This document shows, piece by piece, positions 1-6,086 of a stretch of DNA of 7,472 nt (position 1 is the first letter of the stretch; each line of letters starts with the position of its first letter). The position numbers were made by a program, and so were the translations under genes. The DNA is from JBLHKE01 sp047619485 (lineage in GTDB: Bacteria > Verrucomicrobiota > Verrucomicrobiia > Verrucomicrobiales > DEV007), in NCBI GenBank assembly GCA_047619485.1, contig JBLHKE010000374.1, positions 1-7,472 of the forward strand, in the 5' to 3' direction. The notes beneath the pieces were generated by a model that did not search any database, was not told where the DNA came from, and was given only the letters and a program-made list of their open reading frames with translations.

Positions 1-104
1 GACTCGATTCCGATCTCGTCCGCGAGGATGACCGCAGCCTGTAGCACTCGTTCCTTGCTGAGCGGAGGGCGGGGTTTGCTTGGTTTTGTTTTTTTCTTTG
101 GCAT
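1..104 (-). CDS. TetR/AcrR-family transcriptional repressor, N-terminal fragment (runs off the left edge)
   Basis: Reading leftward from the ATG at 104-102 gives 34 complete codons. They start with a lysine-rich tail (MPKKKTKPSKPRPP) followed by LSKERVLQAAVILADEIGIE. That second segment is the usual first helix of a TetR-type DNA-binding domain, which normally continues into the helix-turn-helix and a ligand-binding C-terminal domain. Those parts lie outside the window. The gene is divergent from the dehydrogenase at 196, and a perfect palindrome lies between them, the classic layout for a TetR repressor that controls itself and its neighbour. No good ribosome binding site is visible, and the predicted leader is only about 11 nt. 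The family call rests on one helix plus context. The ligand is unknown. Confidence 0.72.
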   Translation of the reverse strand, partial: MPKKKTKPSKPRPPLSKERVLQAAVILADEIGIE

Positions 105-118
105 CGACTTGCGCAATT

Positions 119-147
119 TTGATTACAGCGTAAGCTTACGCTGTAAT
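119..147 (+). promoter_or_regulatory. Predicted sigma70-like promoter of the dehydrogenase gene
   Basis: TTGATT at 119-124 (-35) and TGTAAT at 142-147 (-10, five of six consensus bases) are separated by exactly 17 bp. Transcription would start near 154, giving a leader of about 42 nt before the ATG at 196. The palindrome covers nearly the whole promoter. This is a pattern match by eye. Confidence 0.5.
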
Positions 148-149
148 CA
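120..149. promoter_or_regulatory. Perfect 30-bp palindromic operator, likely TetR binding site
   Basis: The half-site TGATTACAGCGTAAG is followed directly by its exact reverse complement, so all 15 base pairs are symmetric with no spacer. The centre is the AAGCTT at 132-137. Position and symmetry fit a site bound by one or two dimers of the divergent TetR-type protein. It overlaps the predicted promoters on both strands, so binding would be expected to block both genes. That role is inferred. The palindrome itself is read directly from the sequence. Confidence 0.8.
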
Positions 150-150
150 T
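122..150 (-). promoter_or_regulatory. Predicted divergent promoter of the tetR-type gene
   Basis: Because the region is a palindrome, the minus strand reads ATGATT (150-145), 17 bp, then TGTAAT (127-122). Transcription would start near 115, only about 11 nt before the repressor ATG at 104. The two promoters lie on top of each other, so RNA polymerase could probably use only one at a time. Confidence 0.4.
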
Positions 151-195
151 TTCAAGAGAAATCAGACTTAAACACTTAATCCCGAGGAAAATATC

Positions 196-1245
196 ATGCC
201 AGCAGTCATTCAGCCCACTTCCGCTACCTCTTCCACGATCACAGCCCCATCGCGGGCAGTTGCGCGCGATGGGCAATCGATGAAAGCCATCATCTATGAC
301 CGCTACGGGTCCTTCGAAAATCTCGCTCTCCGCGACGTCAGTGAGCCCACAATGAAGGAGGATGAGGTACTGATTCGAGTTCGTGCAGCCGGTCTGCACA
401 TCGGAGATTGTTTCGGCGTCAGAGGCGCGCCATTGGTCATGCGCTTGGCCACCGGCCTATTCAAACCAAAACACGGGGTGCCTGGATTCGATCTCGCTGG
501 AGAGGTCGAGGCGGTGGGCAAGAACGTCACACAGTTCAAGGTGGGCGATGAAGTTTTCGGCGCGCACATCAGCACGTGTGCAGAATATGTGTGCGCAAAA
601 CCAGACAAGCTCGCCCTCAAGCCCGCGAGTCTTAGTTGCGAGCAAGCGGCCGCAGTGCCGACATCTGCTCTCGCGGCGCTGCACGCCCTGCGCGACGTCG
701 CCAAGGTTCAGCCTGGGCAAAAAGTATTGATCAACGGTGCTTCGGGAGGCGTGGGATCCTTCGCCGTGCAGATTGCCAAATCCCTAGGTGCTGAGGTGAC
801 CGGGGTGTGTAGCAAGACAAATGTCGACATGGTTCGCTCGATCGGCGCAGATGAAGTGATCGACTATACGAGTGAGGATTTCACCGAGGGAGGCGCGCGC
901 TTTGACGTCATCCTCGACAACGTGGAGAACCGCTCTCTGTCGGACTGCCGAGGTGCACTCACTCCCACCGGCACACTCATCGTCAACAGCGGCACCGGCG
1001 CGCGCGGGATGGCCATGTTCATCCGTCTTATCAAGCCGCTCTTAGTGTCCCCCTTCGTGCGCCAAAACCTGCGCCGATATCTATCAATCCCAAACAGTAA
1101 GGATCTGGTCGTCCTCAAGGAACTGGTGGAATCTGGCAAGCTCCGACCGGTGATCGACAAGAGCTATTCGTTGTACGAAACACCGGCGGCGCTCGCTTAT
1201 ATCGAAGGCGGACATGCTCGCGGGAAGGTCGTCGTGGGCATCTGA
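196..1245 (+). CDS. Zinc-less NAD(P)-dependent alcohol dehydrogenase / quinone oxidoreductase-like (MDR superfamily)
   Basis: A 349-residue cytoplasmic medium-chain dehydrogenase/reductase. The GroES-like catalytic domain begins with MKAIIYDRYG at residue 29 and includes GVPGFDLAGEV (94-104). The Rossmann nucleotide-binding domain carries NGASGGVGSFAVQIAK from residue 180, with the glycine-rich GASGGVG loop. The zinc-type signature (GHE plus four structural cysteines) is absent, since FDLAG replaces it, so this is the zinc-independent branch that reduces quinones, enones or aldehydes with NAD(P)H. The substrate cannot be read from the sequence. The start at 196 has a good ribosome binding site, GAGGA at 184-188 with a 7-nt gap. 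It adds 28 residues rich in Ser, Thr, Ala and Pro before the usual family start at 280, which has no comparable site. The gene is probably repressed by the divergent TetR-type protein through the 120-149 palindrome, as part of a response to a reactive or toxic small molecule. Confidence 0.88.
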   Translation: MPAVIQPTSATSSTITAPSRAVARDGQSMKAIIYDRYGSFENLALRDVSEPTMKEDEVLIRVRAAGLHIGDCFGVRGAPLVMRLATGLFKPKHGVPGFDLAGEVEAVGKNVTQFKVGDEVFGAHISTCAEYVCAKPDKLALKPASLSCEQAAAVPTSALAALHALRDVAKVQPGQKVLINGASGGVGSFAVQIAKSLGAEVTGVCSKTNVDMVRSIGADEVIDYTSEDFTEGGARFDVILDNVENRSLSDCRGALTPTGTLIVNSGTGARGMAMFIRLIKPLLVSPFVRQNLRRYLSIPNSKDLVVLKELVESGKLRPVIDKSYSLYETPAALAYIEGGHARGKVVVGI

Positions 1246-1335
1246 GGACGCCTCCGCCTAGGGGAGATCATCGGTGTCAGGCTCTGATACTGTCATGCAC
1301 TACGATTTGCGATTGTTACACACAAATGGTGGATC

Positions 1336-1503
1336 CTAGGAGCTTGTCGAACTTACCTGATCCGGCAACAATCGTTTTAGAATTCGCCCAAATCCACCCT
1401 CCGCTTTGGCGAATATTCCAATATACTCCTGCATCGGACGGCGGATTATGACTGAATTCTAAAACGTTTTGCTCGAAATCATCTAAGTCTGACAGGCTCC
1501 TAG
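1336..1503. mobile_element. MITE-like element, about 160 bp, with terminal inverted repeats and CTAG duplication
   Basis: The sequence from 1336 inward and the reverse complement from 1503 inward align without gaps for 50 positions, 37 of them identical. Both arms begin CTAGGAGC, share ACTTA, and end with CGTTTTAGAATTC (1373-1385 on the left). If the outer CTAG (1336-1339 and 1500-1503) is the target duplication, the element itself is 1340-1499, 160 bp, starting GAGC and ending GCTC. Weaker symmetry continues inward around AATCC/GGATT. No open reading frame or transposase is present, so a full element elsewhere would have had to move it. A CTAG target is typical of parts of the IS5 family, but that assignment is inference. 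It lies between two convergent genes and could fold into a long hairpin able to stop transcription from both sides. It occupies about half of the 328-base gap 1246-1573. In the rest I see only short, weak dyads. Confidence 0.62.
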
Positions 1504-1573
1504 CAACTAGGGGCGTCTTGTTCGGAGCACGCCTTCGATGTGGGAGAGGGGGACAGGTTGCCGTTCATAGTTC

Positions 1574-2110
1574 TCAAGCTTCCTCAACAGGCGGCACCGC
1601 AATCTTGGTGAGCAGGCTGCGCAGTTTGTTACGTTCTGCTTCTGTTAGTGAGGATAGCATGCTCTCTTCCGTCTCCACATGGGATACGACCATTTTATCA
1701 GCCAAGGCGAATCCCTCATCTGTCAGTTGCACCTTGATCCCTCGGCGGTCGTTCGGATCCATGCTCCGCGCGATCAATCCGCGCTTCTTCAAACGCTCGA
1801 GCCGGTTGGTCATCGCGGAAGTGGACAACATCATCTCCTCTGAGAGCACCGACGGAGATAGGGTTTCTCCGCTGCCCTGTCGGCGGATCGTCAGGATCAC
1901 ATCAAACCCGGCAAGGTCCAGATCAAAGTTGGACACGTTCGCTAGAATTCCCTGCCGTAGCCTCTTACTAGCCCGCACAATTTCACCACACACCGCCATC
2001 GGCGACGCGTCGATATCGGAACGTTCACGCTGCCATTGCGACAGGATGGTTTCCATGGTCGACCCACCCGACGGAAGCTCGTGAGATTCAGTTTTCTTGG
2101 TTCGGCTCAT
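1574..2110 (-). CDS. MarR-family winged helix-turn-helix transcriptional regulator
   Basis: The longest reading is 178 residues. A helical dimerisation part (about 33-63) leads into a winged helix-turn-helix (about 66-133). The recognition-helix region is LSTSAMTNRLERLKKRGLI, and the wing carries the family's DPNDRRG motif (118-124), followed by VQLTDEG. The C-terminal helices (135-170) complete the dimer interface. MarR-type proteins are usually repressors released by phenolic or oxidative signals. An internal ATG at 2056 (residue 19, METILSQWQRERSD) matches where many relatives begin and is a credible alternative start. Neither start has a clear ribosome binding site. The gene converges with the dehydrogenase and has no adjacent co-transcribed or divergent partner, so its target is not evident and may be elsewhere. 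MITE-like elements lie on both sides. Confidence 0.9.
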   Translation of the reverse strand: MSRTKKTESHELPSGGSTMETILSQWQRERSDIDASPMAVCGEIVRASKRLRQGILANVSNFDLDLAGFDVILTIRRQGSGETLSPSVLSEEMMLSTSAMTNRLERLKKRGLIARSMDPNDRRGIKVQLTDEGFALADKMVVSHVETEESMLSSLTEAERNKLRSLLTKIAVPPVEEA

Positions 2111-2308
2111 CTGTGAAAAAGTGCACCCAGTTAAGTCGATGTAAATCAGTCCGACGTGGGAATACTTTAAGCCGAATAGTTTGGCGTGAAATTAGACCAG
2201 GTAGGCTCGGGAATAAAGCTCATGTTGCCCGCAATGGCGCTGCGGTTGCGCTGTGATGCTCCGCGCGGCAACGCGACCATTTTTCAATAACCAAGTCAAC
2301 CCAAACAC
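2111..2308. other. Intergenic region upstream of the marR-type gene, no gene seen
   Basis: This 198-base stretch should hold the promoter of the minus-strand MarR-type gene. I found no convincing -35/-10 pair on that strand. TTCACG at 2190-2185, 17 bp, then AAGTAT at 2167-2162 is the best I can offer, and it is weak. The only small plus-strand reading frame (ATG 2222 to TAA 2290, 22 codons) lacks a good ribosome binding site and any recognisable content. A short inverted repeat at 2224-2272 is listed separately. The MITE-like element begins directly after this stretch. Confidence 0.5.
2224..2272. repeat. Short GC-rich imperfect inverted repeat
   Basis: GTTGCCCGC (2224-2232) can pair with GCGCGGCAAC (2263-2272), with one bulged base. 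The interior has further self-complementary parts, such as GCGC either side of a 7-nt loop. A short T-run follows at 2280-2284. No gene ends here on either strand, so it is not an obvious terminator. It may be a remnant of a mobile repeat or simply chance in GC-rich DNA. Confidence 0.3.
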
Positions 2309-2477
2309 TTAAGGGCACCTCCGAAAACCTCATGCGGGCTGGAGCTTGATAAAATCCCCGCTGTCTTCGTTGCTAAAGCGCCCACTATCACACCAGATAG
2401 CTTAGCGTTTATCGCCTCGCCAGCGGGAATTTTCTCTGCGCCCCATTTCCACAGCAGGTTTCCGGAGGTGCCCTTAA
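2309..2477. mobile_element. MITE-like element, 161 bp, with near-perfect terminal inverted repeats and TTAA duplication
   Basis: TTAAGGGCACCTCCG continues for 22 bp at 2309-2330 and is repeated inverted at 2456-2477 with one mismatch (21 of 22). If the outer TTAA copies (2309-2312 and 2474-2477) are the target duplication, the element is 2313-2473, starting GGGCACC and ending GGTGCCC. Symmetry goes on inward: AAAATCCCCGCTG at 2351-2363 faces AAAATTCCCGCTG, read in reverse from 2433 to 2421, and CTATC/GATAG at 2385-2389 and 2396-2400 sits at the exact centre. The whole unit is therefore an imperfect hairpin. It encodes no transposase. It ends 84 bp before the favoured IclR start, upstream of the operon's likely promoter, and could affect its expression. 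Its termini differ from those of the 1336-1503 element, so the two are separate families. Confidence 0.72.
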
Positions 2478-2546
2478 CAACGAAAATCATCATGAAAACG
2501 GCCATTGACAAGCGGGTGTTCGGCAATCACCCTATTCCAAGTATAG

Positions 2547-2572
2547 AATTCGTTCATGATATGGAACAAATT
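2547..2572. promoter_or_regulatory. Dyad overlapping the IclR start, candidate autoregulatory operator
   Basis: AATTCGTTC (2547-2555) and GAACAAATT (2564-2572) are inverted copies matching at 8 of 9 positions, separated by 8 bp. The dyad overlaps TAGAAT at 2544-2549, a possible -10 element, and covers the favoured ATG at 2561. IclR-family regulators commonly bind such short dyads in their own promoters. Binding here would block the whole three-gene operon. The symmetry is seen directly, and its function is inferred. Confidence 0.4.
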
Positions 2573-3340
2573 GAAGCCTCTTCTGAAACCGGCCTGGCCC
2601 CTGCATTAGAGCGTGGCATGCGGATCCTCGAATGCCTTTCTGCAAAACCTCAAAGGGCGTCGCTGGCTGAAATCAGCGCCGACCTGAACGCGCCAAAGAA
2701 TTCCACCCTGCGATTGCTACAAACGCTGGTCTCTTGTGGGTATCTGAATCGGGAAGAGTCTCCGCCGCGCTACCGCCTCACAGGCAAACTGCTGCGTATT
2801 GGCCAACCGCATGTCGGGGAGGTGAGTTTGGTAGAGTGTTCGCTGGAGGCGATGCGAGCCTTGCGGGATCAGGTTGGAGAGACCGCCCAATTGGGAATTT
2901 CGAGCGGCGATGAAGGGGTGATTATCGAGAAGTTGGAGAGCACCTCTGCGATCCGGATAGGTGTGGAAATCGGGCTGCGTTTTCCACTCTACAACAACGC
3001 CCCTGGCAAAACACTATTGGCCTATCGCCCTGCGCAAGCGCGCGAGGAGACTATCAAGCGGATTAAGCTGGATCGCTGCACGAAGCGCACCATCACCACG
3101 AGACGAGAGTTGAAAAGCGAATGCGAGAGCATTTTAGAGAAGGGATACTCGGTTGATTGGGGTGAGGCCGATGAGGGAATCCACTGCGTGGCGGCTCCGA
3201 TCCGTGATCGGTCAGGTACGTTGATTGCGACCATTTGGGTATCTGGGATCGCGGGTCGCATGCCAAAGAAAATGTTTTCGGCTATCGGTAAGGAAGTGGT
3301 TCAAGCTGCAGATCAAATCGAAAGGAGAATCAGAGGATGA
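2561..3340 (+). CDS. IclR-family transcriptional regulator, first gene of the operon
   Basis: Taken from the ATG at 2561 the protein has 259 residues, normal for the family. It opens with LAPALERGMRILECLSA (12-28), the typical IclR lead-in. The winged helix-turn-helix follows (about 34-75), including AEISADLNAPKNSTLRLLQT and the wing YRLTGKLLRIG. The GAF-like effector domain (about 80-255) carries RFPLYNNAPGKTLLAY and a DEGIHCVAAPIRDRSG segment. IclR proteins bind small organic acids or sugar-derived effectors and control catabolic genes. Upstream in-frame starts exist (ATG 2492, GTG 2468, the latter inside the MITE-like element). I prefer 2561 because it fits the family length, though no start has a clear ribosome binding site. 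The stop codon overlaps the next gene's ATG by 4 bp, so regulator and structural genes are translated from one message. It most likely controls this operon itself. Confidence 0.88.
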   Translation: MEQIEASSETGLAPALERGMRILECLSAKPQRASLAEISADLNAPKNSTLRLLQTLVSCGYLNREESPPRYRLTGKLLRIGQPHVGEVSLVECSLEAMRALRDQVGETAQLGISSGDEGVIIEKLESTSAIRIGVEIGLRFPLYNNAPGKTLLAYRPAQAREETIKRIKLDRCTKRTITTRRELKSECESILEKGYSVDWGEADEGIHCVAAPIRDRSGTLIATIWVSGIAGRMPKKMFSAIGKEVVQAADQIERRIRG

Positions 3341-6078
3341 AATGCCTGATTCTAGCTCTGTTCTTCTTCCTCACCCTAGCTTTCCAGATGGTGTGCTGGG
3401 CTGACGACGAACACCAGAGGCCTCCCAAAGAGAAGCTGCCTGCGGCAGAAATCGCGATGCCGGAAAAGTCGGTGAAACACGGAGCTAGCGACTCCCAAAT
3501 GTTGGAAATCGCCCAATCTAATCCGCTCGACTGGTGGTCGCTCAAACGGCTCGAGCGGCCAATCGTTCCAGAAGGCACCCACCCGATTGACGCTTTCATC
3601 CGAGCCGAATTGGCGAGTCAGGGGCTCCAGCCTTCGCCATTGGCCGATCGAAGAACCCTGATGCGCCGGCTCACCCTCGATCTTCACGGCATGTTGCCGA
3701 CGCCTGAAGAGATCAAGGTATTCGAGAACGATTCGGATCCGCGAGCCTGGGAGAATCTAGTGGATGAGTTGCTGGCGTCGCCCCGCTATGGTGAACGCTG
3801 GGCACGGCACTGGATGGATGCCGTCCGCTACGCCGAAACACACGGCCACGACGAAGACGCCATCCGCGAGAATGCCTGGCCGTATCGCGACTGGATCATC
3901 AGCGCGTTCAACAACGATAAACCCTATGCAGATTTCGTCCGCGAACAGGTAGCCGGCGACGTCATCGCTGCCGACGATCCCTGGGCCACTGCGGCGACGG
4001 GATTTCTCGCCAGTGGCCCGTGGGATTCGAGCTCGCAGATGGGCATCCAAGACGGGACCATCGACAAGAAGATCGCCCAGTATCTCGACCGCGACGACAT
4101 GCTCAGCGCTACCATGTCGACCTTCACCAGCACCACCGTCCATTGTGCGCGCTGTCATGATCACAAATTCGACCCGGTCTCGCTCAAAGACTACTACGCA
4201 CTGCAAGCCGTGTTCGCTGGTATCGACAAGGTCGATCGGCCTTTCGATCTTGATCCTGCGGTAGCGCTTAAACGCAGGGAGTTACTCGCTGGGCAAACGG
4301 GAATCGAATCACAAATCGACGATCCCGCGATGCAGGAAGAAGTTTCCGCGTGGGTGAAGAACTTCGAAAGTAGCGCCAAGAATTGGATGACGCTCACGCC
4401 GAAGAAGGTGACCTCCGCTAGCGGCACGCCACACCAGATCCAGCCAGACGGATCGATCTTATTCGGCGGCGCAGCTCCAGAAAAAGATACCTACACCGTC
4501 ACCGGAACCACCAAGCGCAAACGGCTCACCGCCGTGCAGCTCGAGGTCTTGACCGACGATTCGTTCCCCGTGAAAGGCCCGGGTCGCGCGCCAAACGGCA
4601 ATCTTCACTTGTCAGAAATCCGCGTGAACATCGGAGGAGTGCCAGTCCCGTTCGCCCGCGCCAGCGCCGACTTCAATCAGGCCGACTGGGAGGTGCACAA
4701 AGCGATCGATGGAAACCCGGCCAGCGCATGGGGAATCCACCCGCACGAGGGAAGGCCACACCGCGCGATTTTCGTTTTCAAGCAGGCGGTAGCCGTCACG
4801 CCGGACACCAACATCGAGATTATCCTCGAACAACTTCATGGCGGCAGCCACCTCATCGGCCGGCCAAGAATTTCGCTCACTGGCGATGATCAGCCAGACC
4901 AAGGTTTCGCCATGCCGGCCGCGATCGAAGCGATCCTCTCTACCCCTGAACCCAAGCGCTCTGCGGAACAGCGACGCCAGCTCGCGCACAACTATCTGAA
5001 AGAGAAATACGCCCGCGAGCTCGCCGCCCTGCCAGATGTCGGTAAGATCTTTGCCGTCGCCAGCCAATTCAAAGCGATCGGAAACTTCAAGCCCGCCGGT
5101 CATCCGCGCGAGGTTCACGTCCTCCACCGCGGCGACATCCAATCGCCTAAGGAAGTCGCAACCCCCGGCGCGCTGGCCTGCCTGCCTGGCTTGCCGGACC
5201 GCTTCGAACTTGCAGATCCAAAAGACGAGGGCGCACGCCGCGCGGCGCTGGCCGACTGGCTCGCCCACCGTGACAACGTTCTCACCTGGCGATCGATCGT
5301 GAACCGAGTGTGGCACTACCATTTTGGTCGCGGCATCGTCGCGACACCCAACGATTTCGGCAAGATGGGCGCAGCCCCGACACATCCCGAGTTGTTAGAT
5401 TGGCTTGCGTTCGAATTCCGCGAACGCGGCGGCAGCCTGAAATGGCTGCACAAAACCATCTTGCTCAGCGACACCTATCGGCAATCGGCCGCTGACCGGC
5501 AGGAAGGCATCAAGGCCGATGTCGACAATCGCCTGTTGTGGCGGATGAACCGCCAGCGCCTCGATGCCGAATCGATCCGCGATGCCGTGCTGAGCCTGTC
5601 GGGGAGGCTCGATTTGAAAATGGGCGGCCCGTCCGCGCGGCAGTTTCATTCTAGCAAAGGCGTGCATGTCACCCCGAACCTCGACTACCTCGGCTTCGAT
5701 CCCGATGACCCCGCCAACCTGCGCCGCAGCGTCTACCGATTCGTTTTCCGCACCGTGCCTGATCCGCTGATGCAGGCACTCGATTGCCCAGACGCCTCAC
5801 AACTTGCCCCACGCCGCGAAACTTCCGCAACTGCACTGCAGGCGCTCGCGATGTTGAACAACCGCTTCCTCGTGCGCCAATCGGAACACATCGCGACCGA
5901 TCTGAAAGCAAGCCACCCTGATCTGGCCGCGCAGATCAACGAACTATTCCTGCGCGCCTACGGACGCTCAGCTAGCCCCGACGAGAGTGCTCAGATCGCC
6001 GCCTACGCCACCAAACACGGGCTCGCAAACGCGTGCCGGATCATCCTTAACAGCAGCGAATTCCTCTTCGTCCACTAG
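3337..6078 (+). CDS. Exported DUF1549/DUF1553 (PSCyt2-PSD1) protein with central beta-rich domain
   Basis: A 913-residue protein of PVC bacteria. Residues 1-22 (MKCLILALFFFLTLAFQMVCWA, a positive start and hydrophobic core) look like a Sec signal peptide cleaved before DDE. DUF1549 spans about 84-300 and contains DLHGMLPTPEE, RYGERWARHWMDAVRYAE and a CARCH motif (270-274). CARCH fits the c-type haem attachment pattern CXXCH and is conserved in this family. Residues about 369-516 form a beta-rich, carbohydrate-binding-like insert (PGRAPNGNLHLSEIRV, DGNPASAWGI). DUF1553 spans about 630-880 (LADWLAHRDN, NRVWHYHFGRGIVATPNDFG, HPELLDWLAFEF, RRETSATALQALAMLNN). The separate N-terminal PSCyt1 cytochrome domain found in many relatives is missing. 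The start is supported by AAGGAG at 3322-3327, 9 nt before the ATG, and by the 4-bp overlap with the regulator gene. The reaction is unknown. A role outside the cytoplasm in polysaccharide use, together with the downstream DUF1501 partner, is inference from family context. Confidence 0.92.
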   Translation: MKCLILALFFFLTLAFQMVCWADDEHQRPPKEKLPAAEIAMPEKSVKHGASDSQMLEIAQSNPLDWWSLKRLERPIVPEGTHPIDAFIRAELASQGLQPSPLADRRTLMRRLTLDLHGMLPTPEEIKVFENDSDPRAWENLVDELLASPRYGERWARHWMDAVRYAETHGHDEDAIRENAWPYRDWIISAFNNDKPYADFVREQVAGDVIAADDPWATAATGFLASGPWDSSSQMGIQDGTIDKKIAQYLDRDDMLSATMSTFTSTTVHCARCHDHKFDPVSLKDYYALQAVFAGIDKVDRPFDLDPAVALKRRELLAGQTGIESQIDDPAMQEEVSAWVKNFESSAKNWMTLTPKKVTSASGTPHQIQPDGSILFGGAAPEKDTYTVTGTTKRKRLTAVQLEVLTDDSFPVKGPGRAPNGNLHLSEIRVNIGGVPVPFARASADFNQADWEVHKAIDGNPASAWGIHPHEGRPHRAIFVFKQAVAVTPDTNIEIILEQLHGGSHLIGRPRISLTGDDQPDQGFAMPAAIEAILSTPEPKRSAEQRRQLAHNYLKEKYARELAALPDVGKIFAVASQFKAIGNFKPAGHPREVHVLHRGDIQSPKEVATPGALACLPGLPDRFELADPKDEGARRAALADWLAHRDNVLTWRSIVNRVWHYHFGRGIVATPNDFGKMGAAPTHPELLDWLAFEFRERGGSLKWLHKTILLSDTYRQSAADRQEGIKADVDNRLLWRMNRQRLDAESIRDAVLSLSGRLDLKMGGPSARQFHSSKGVHVTPNLDYLGFDPDDPANLRRSVYRFVFRTVPDPLMQALDCPDASQLAPRRETSATALQALAMLNNRFLVRQSEHIATDLKASHPDLAAQINELFLRAYGRSASPDESAQIAAYATKHGLANACRIILNSSEFLFVH

Positions 6079-6086
6079 GCAGAAAT

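Noticed and set aside
1246..1335. Intrinsic terminator right after the dehydrogenase gene
   Set aside because: Only very short dyads are present (GAGG-ACG-CCTC near 1244-1254, and ATTTG/CAAAT near 1306-1328), with no T-run after them. The evidence is too weak to call.
1518..2084. 188-codon plus-strand frame over the MarR-type gene
   Set aside because: The minus strand has a full MarR winged helix with the DPNDRRG wing. The plus-strand product is a Ser/Arg-rich antisense artefact.
1336..2477. Composite transposon carrying the marR-type gene between two repeats
   Set aside because: The flanking elements have different terminal sequences (GAGC... versus GGGCACC...) and different target duplications (CTAG versus TTAA), so they could not have moved the gene together.
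2296..2526. 76-codon minus-strand reading frame
   Set aside because: It lies almost entirely inside the inverted-repeat element and runs against the IclR operon. It has no recognisable domain, and its hydrophobic stretches come from the repeat's base composition.
4612..5385. 257-codon minus-strand frame inside the DUF1549/DUF1553 gene
   Set aside because: The plus strand there encodes conserved family motifs without interruption. The antisense frame is a by-product of GC-rich codon use and shows no domain.
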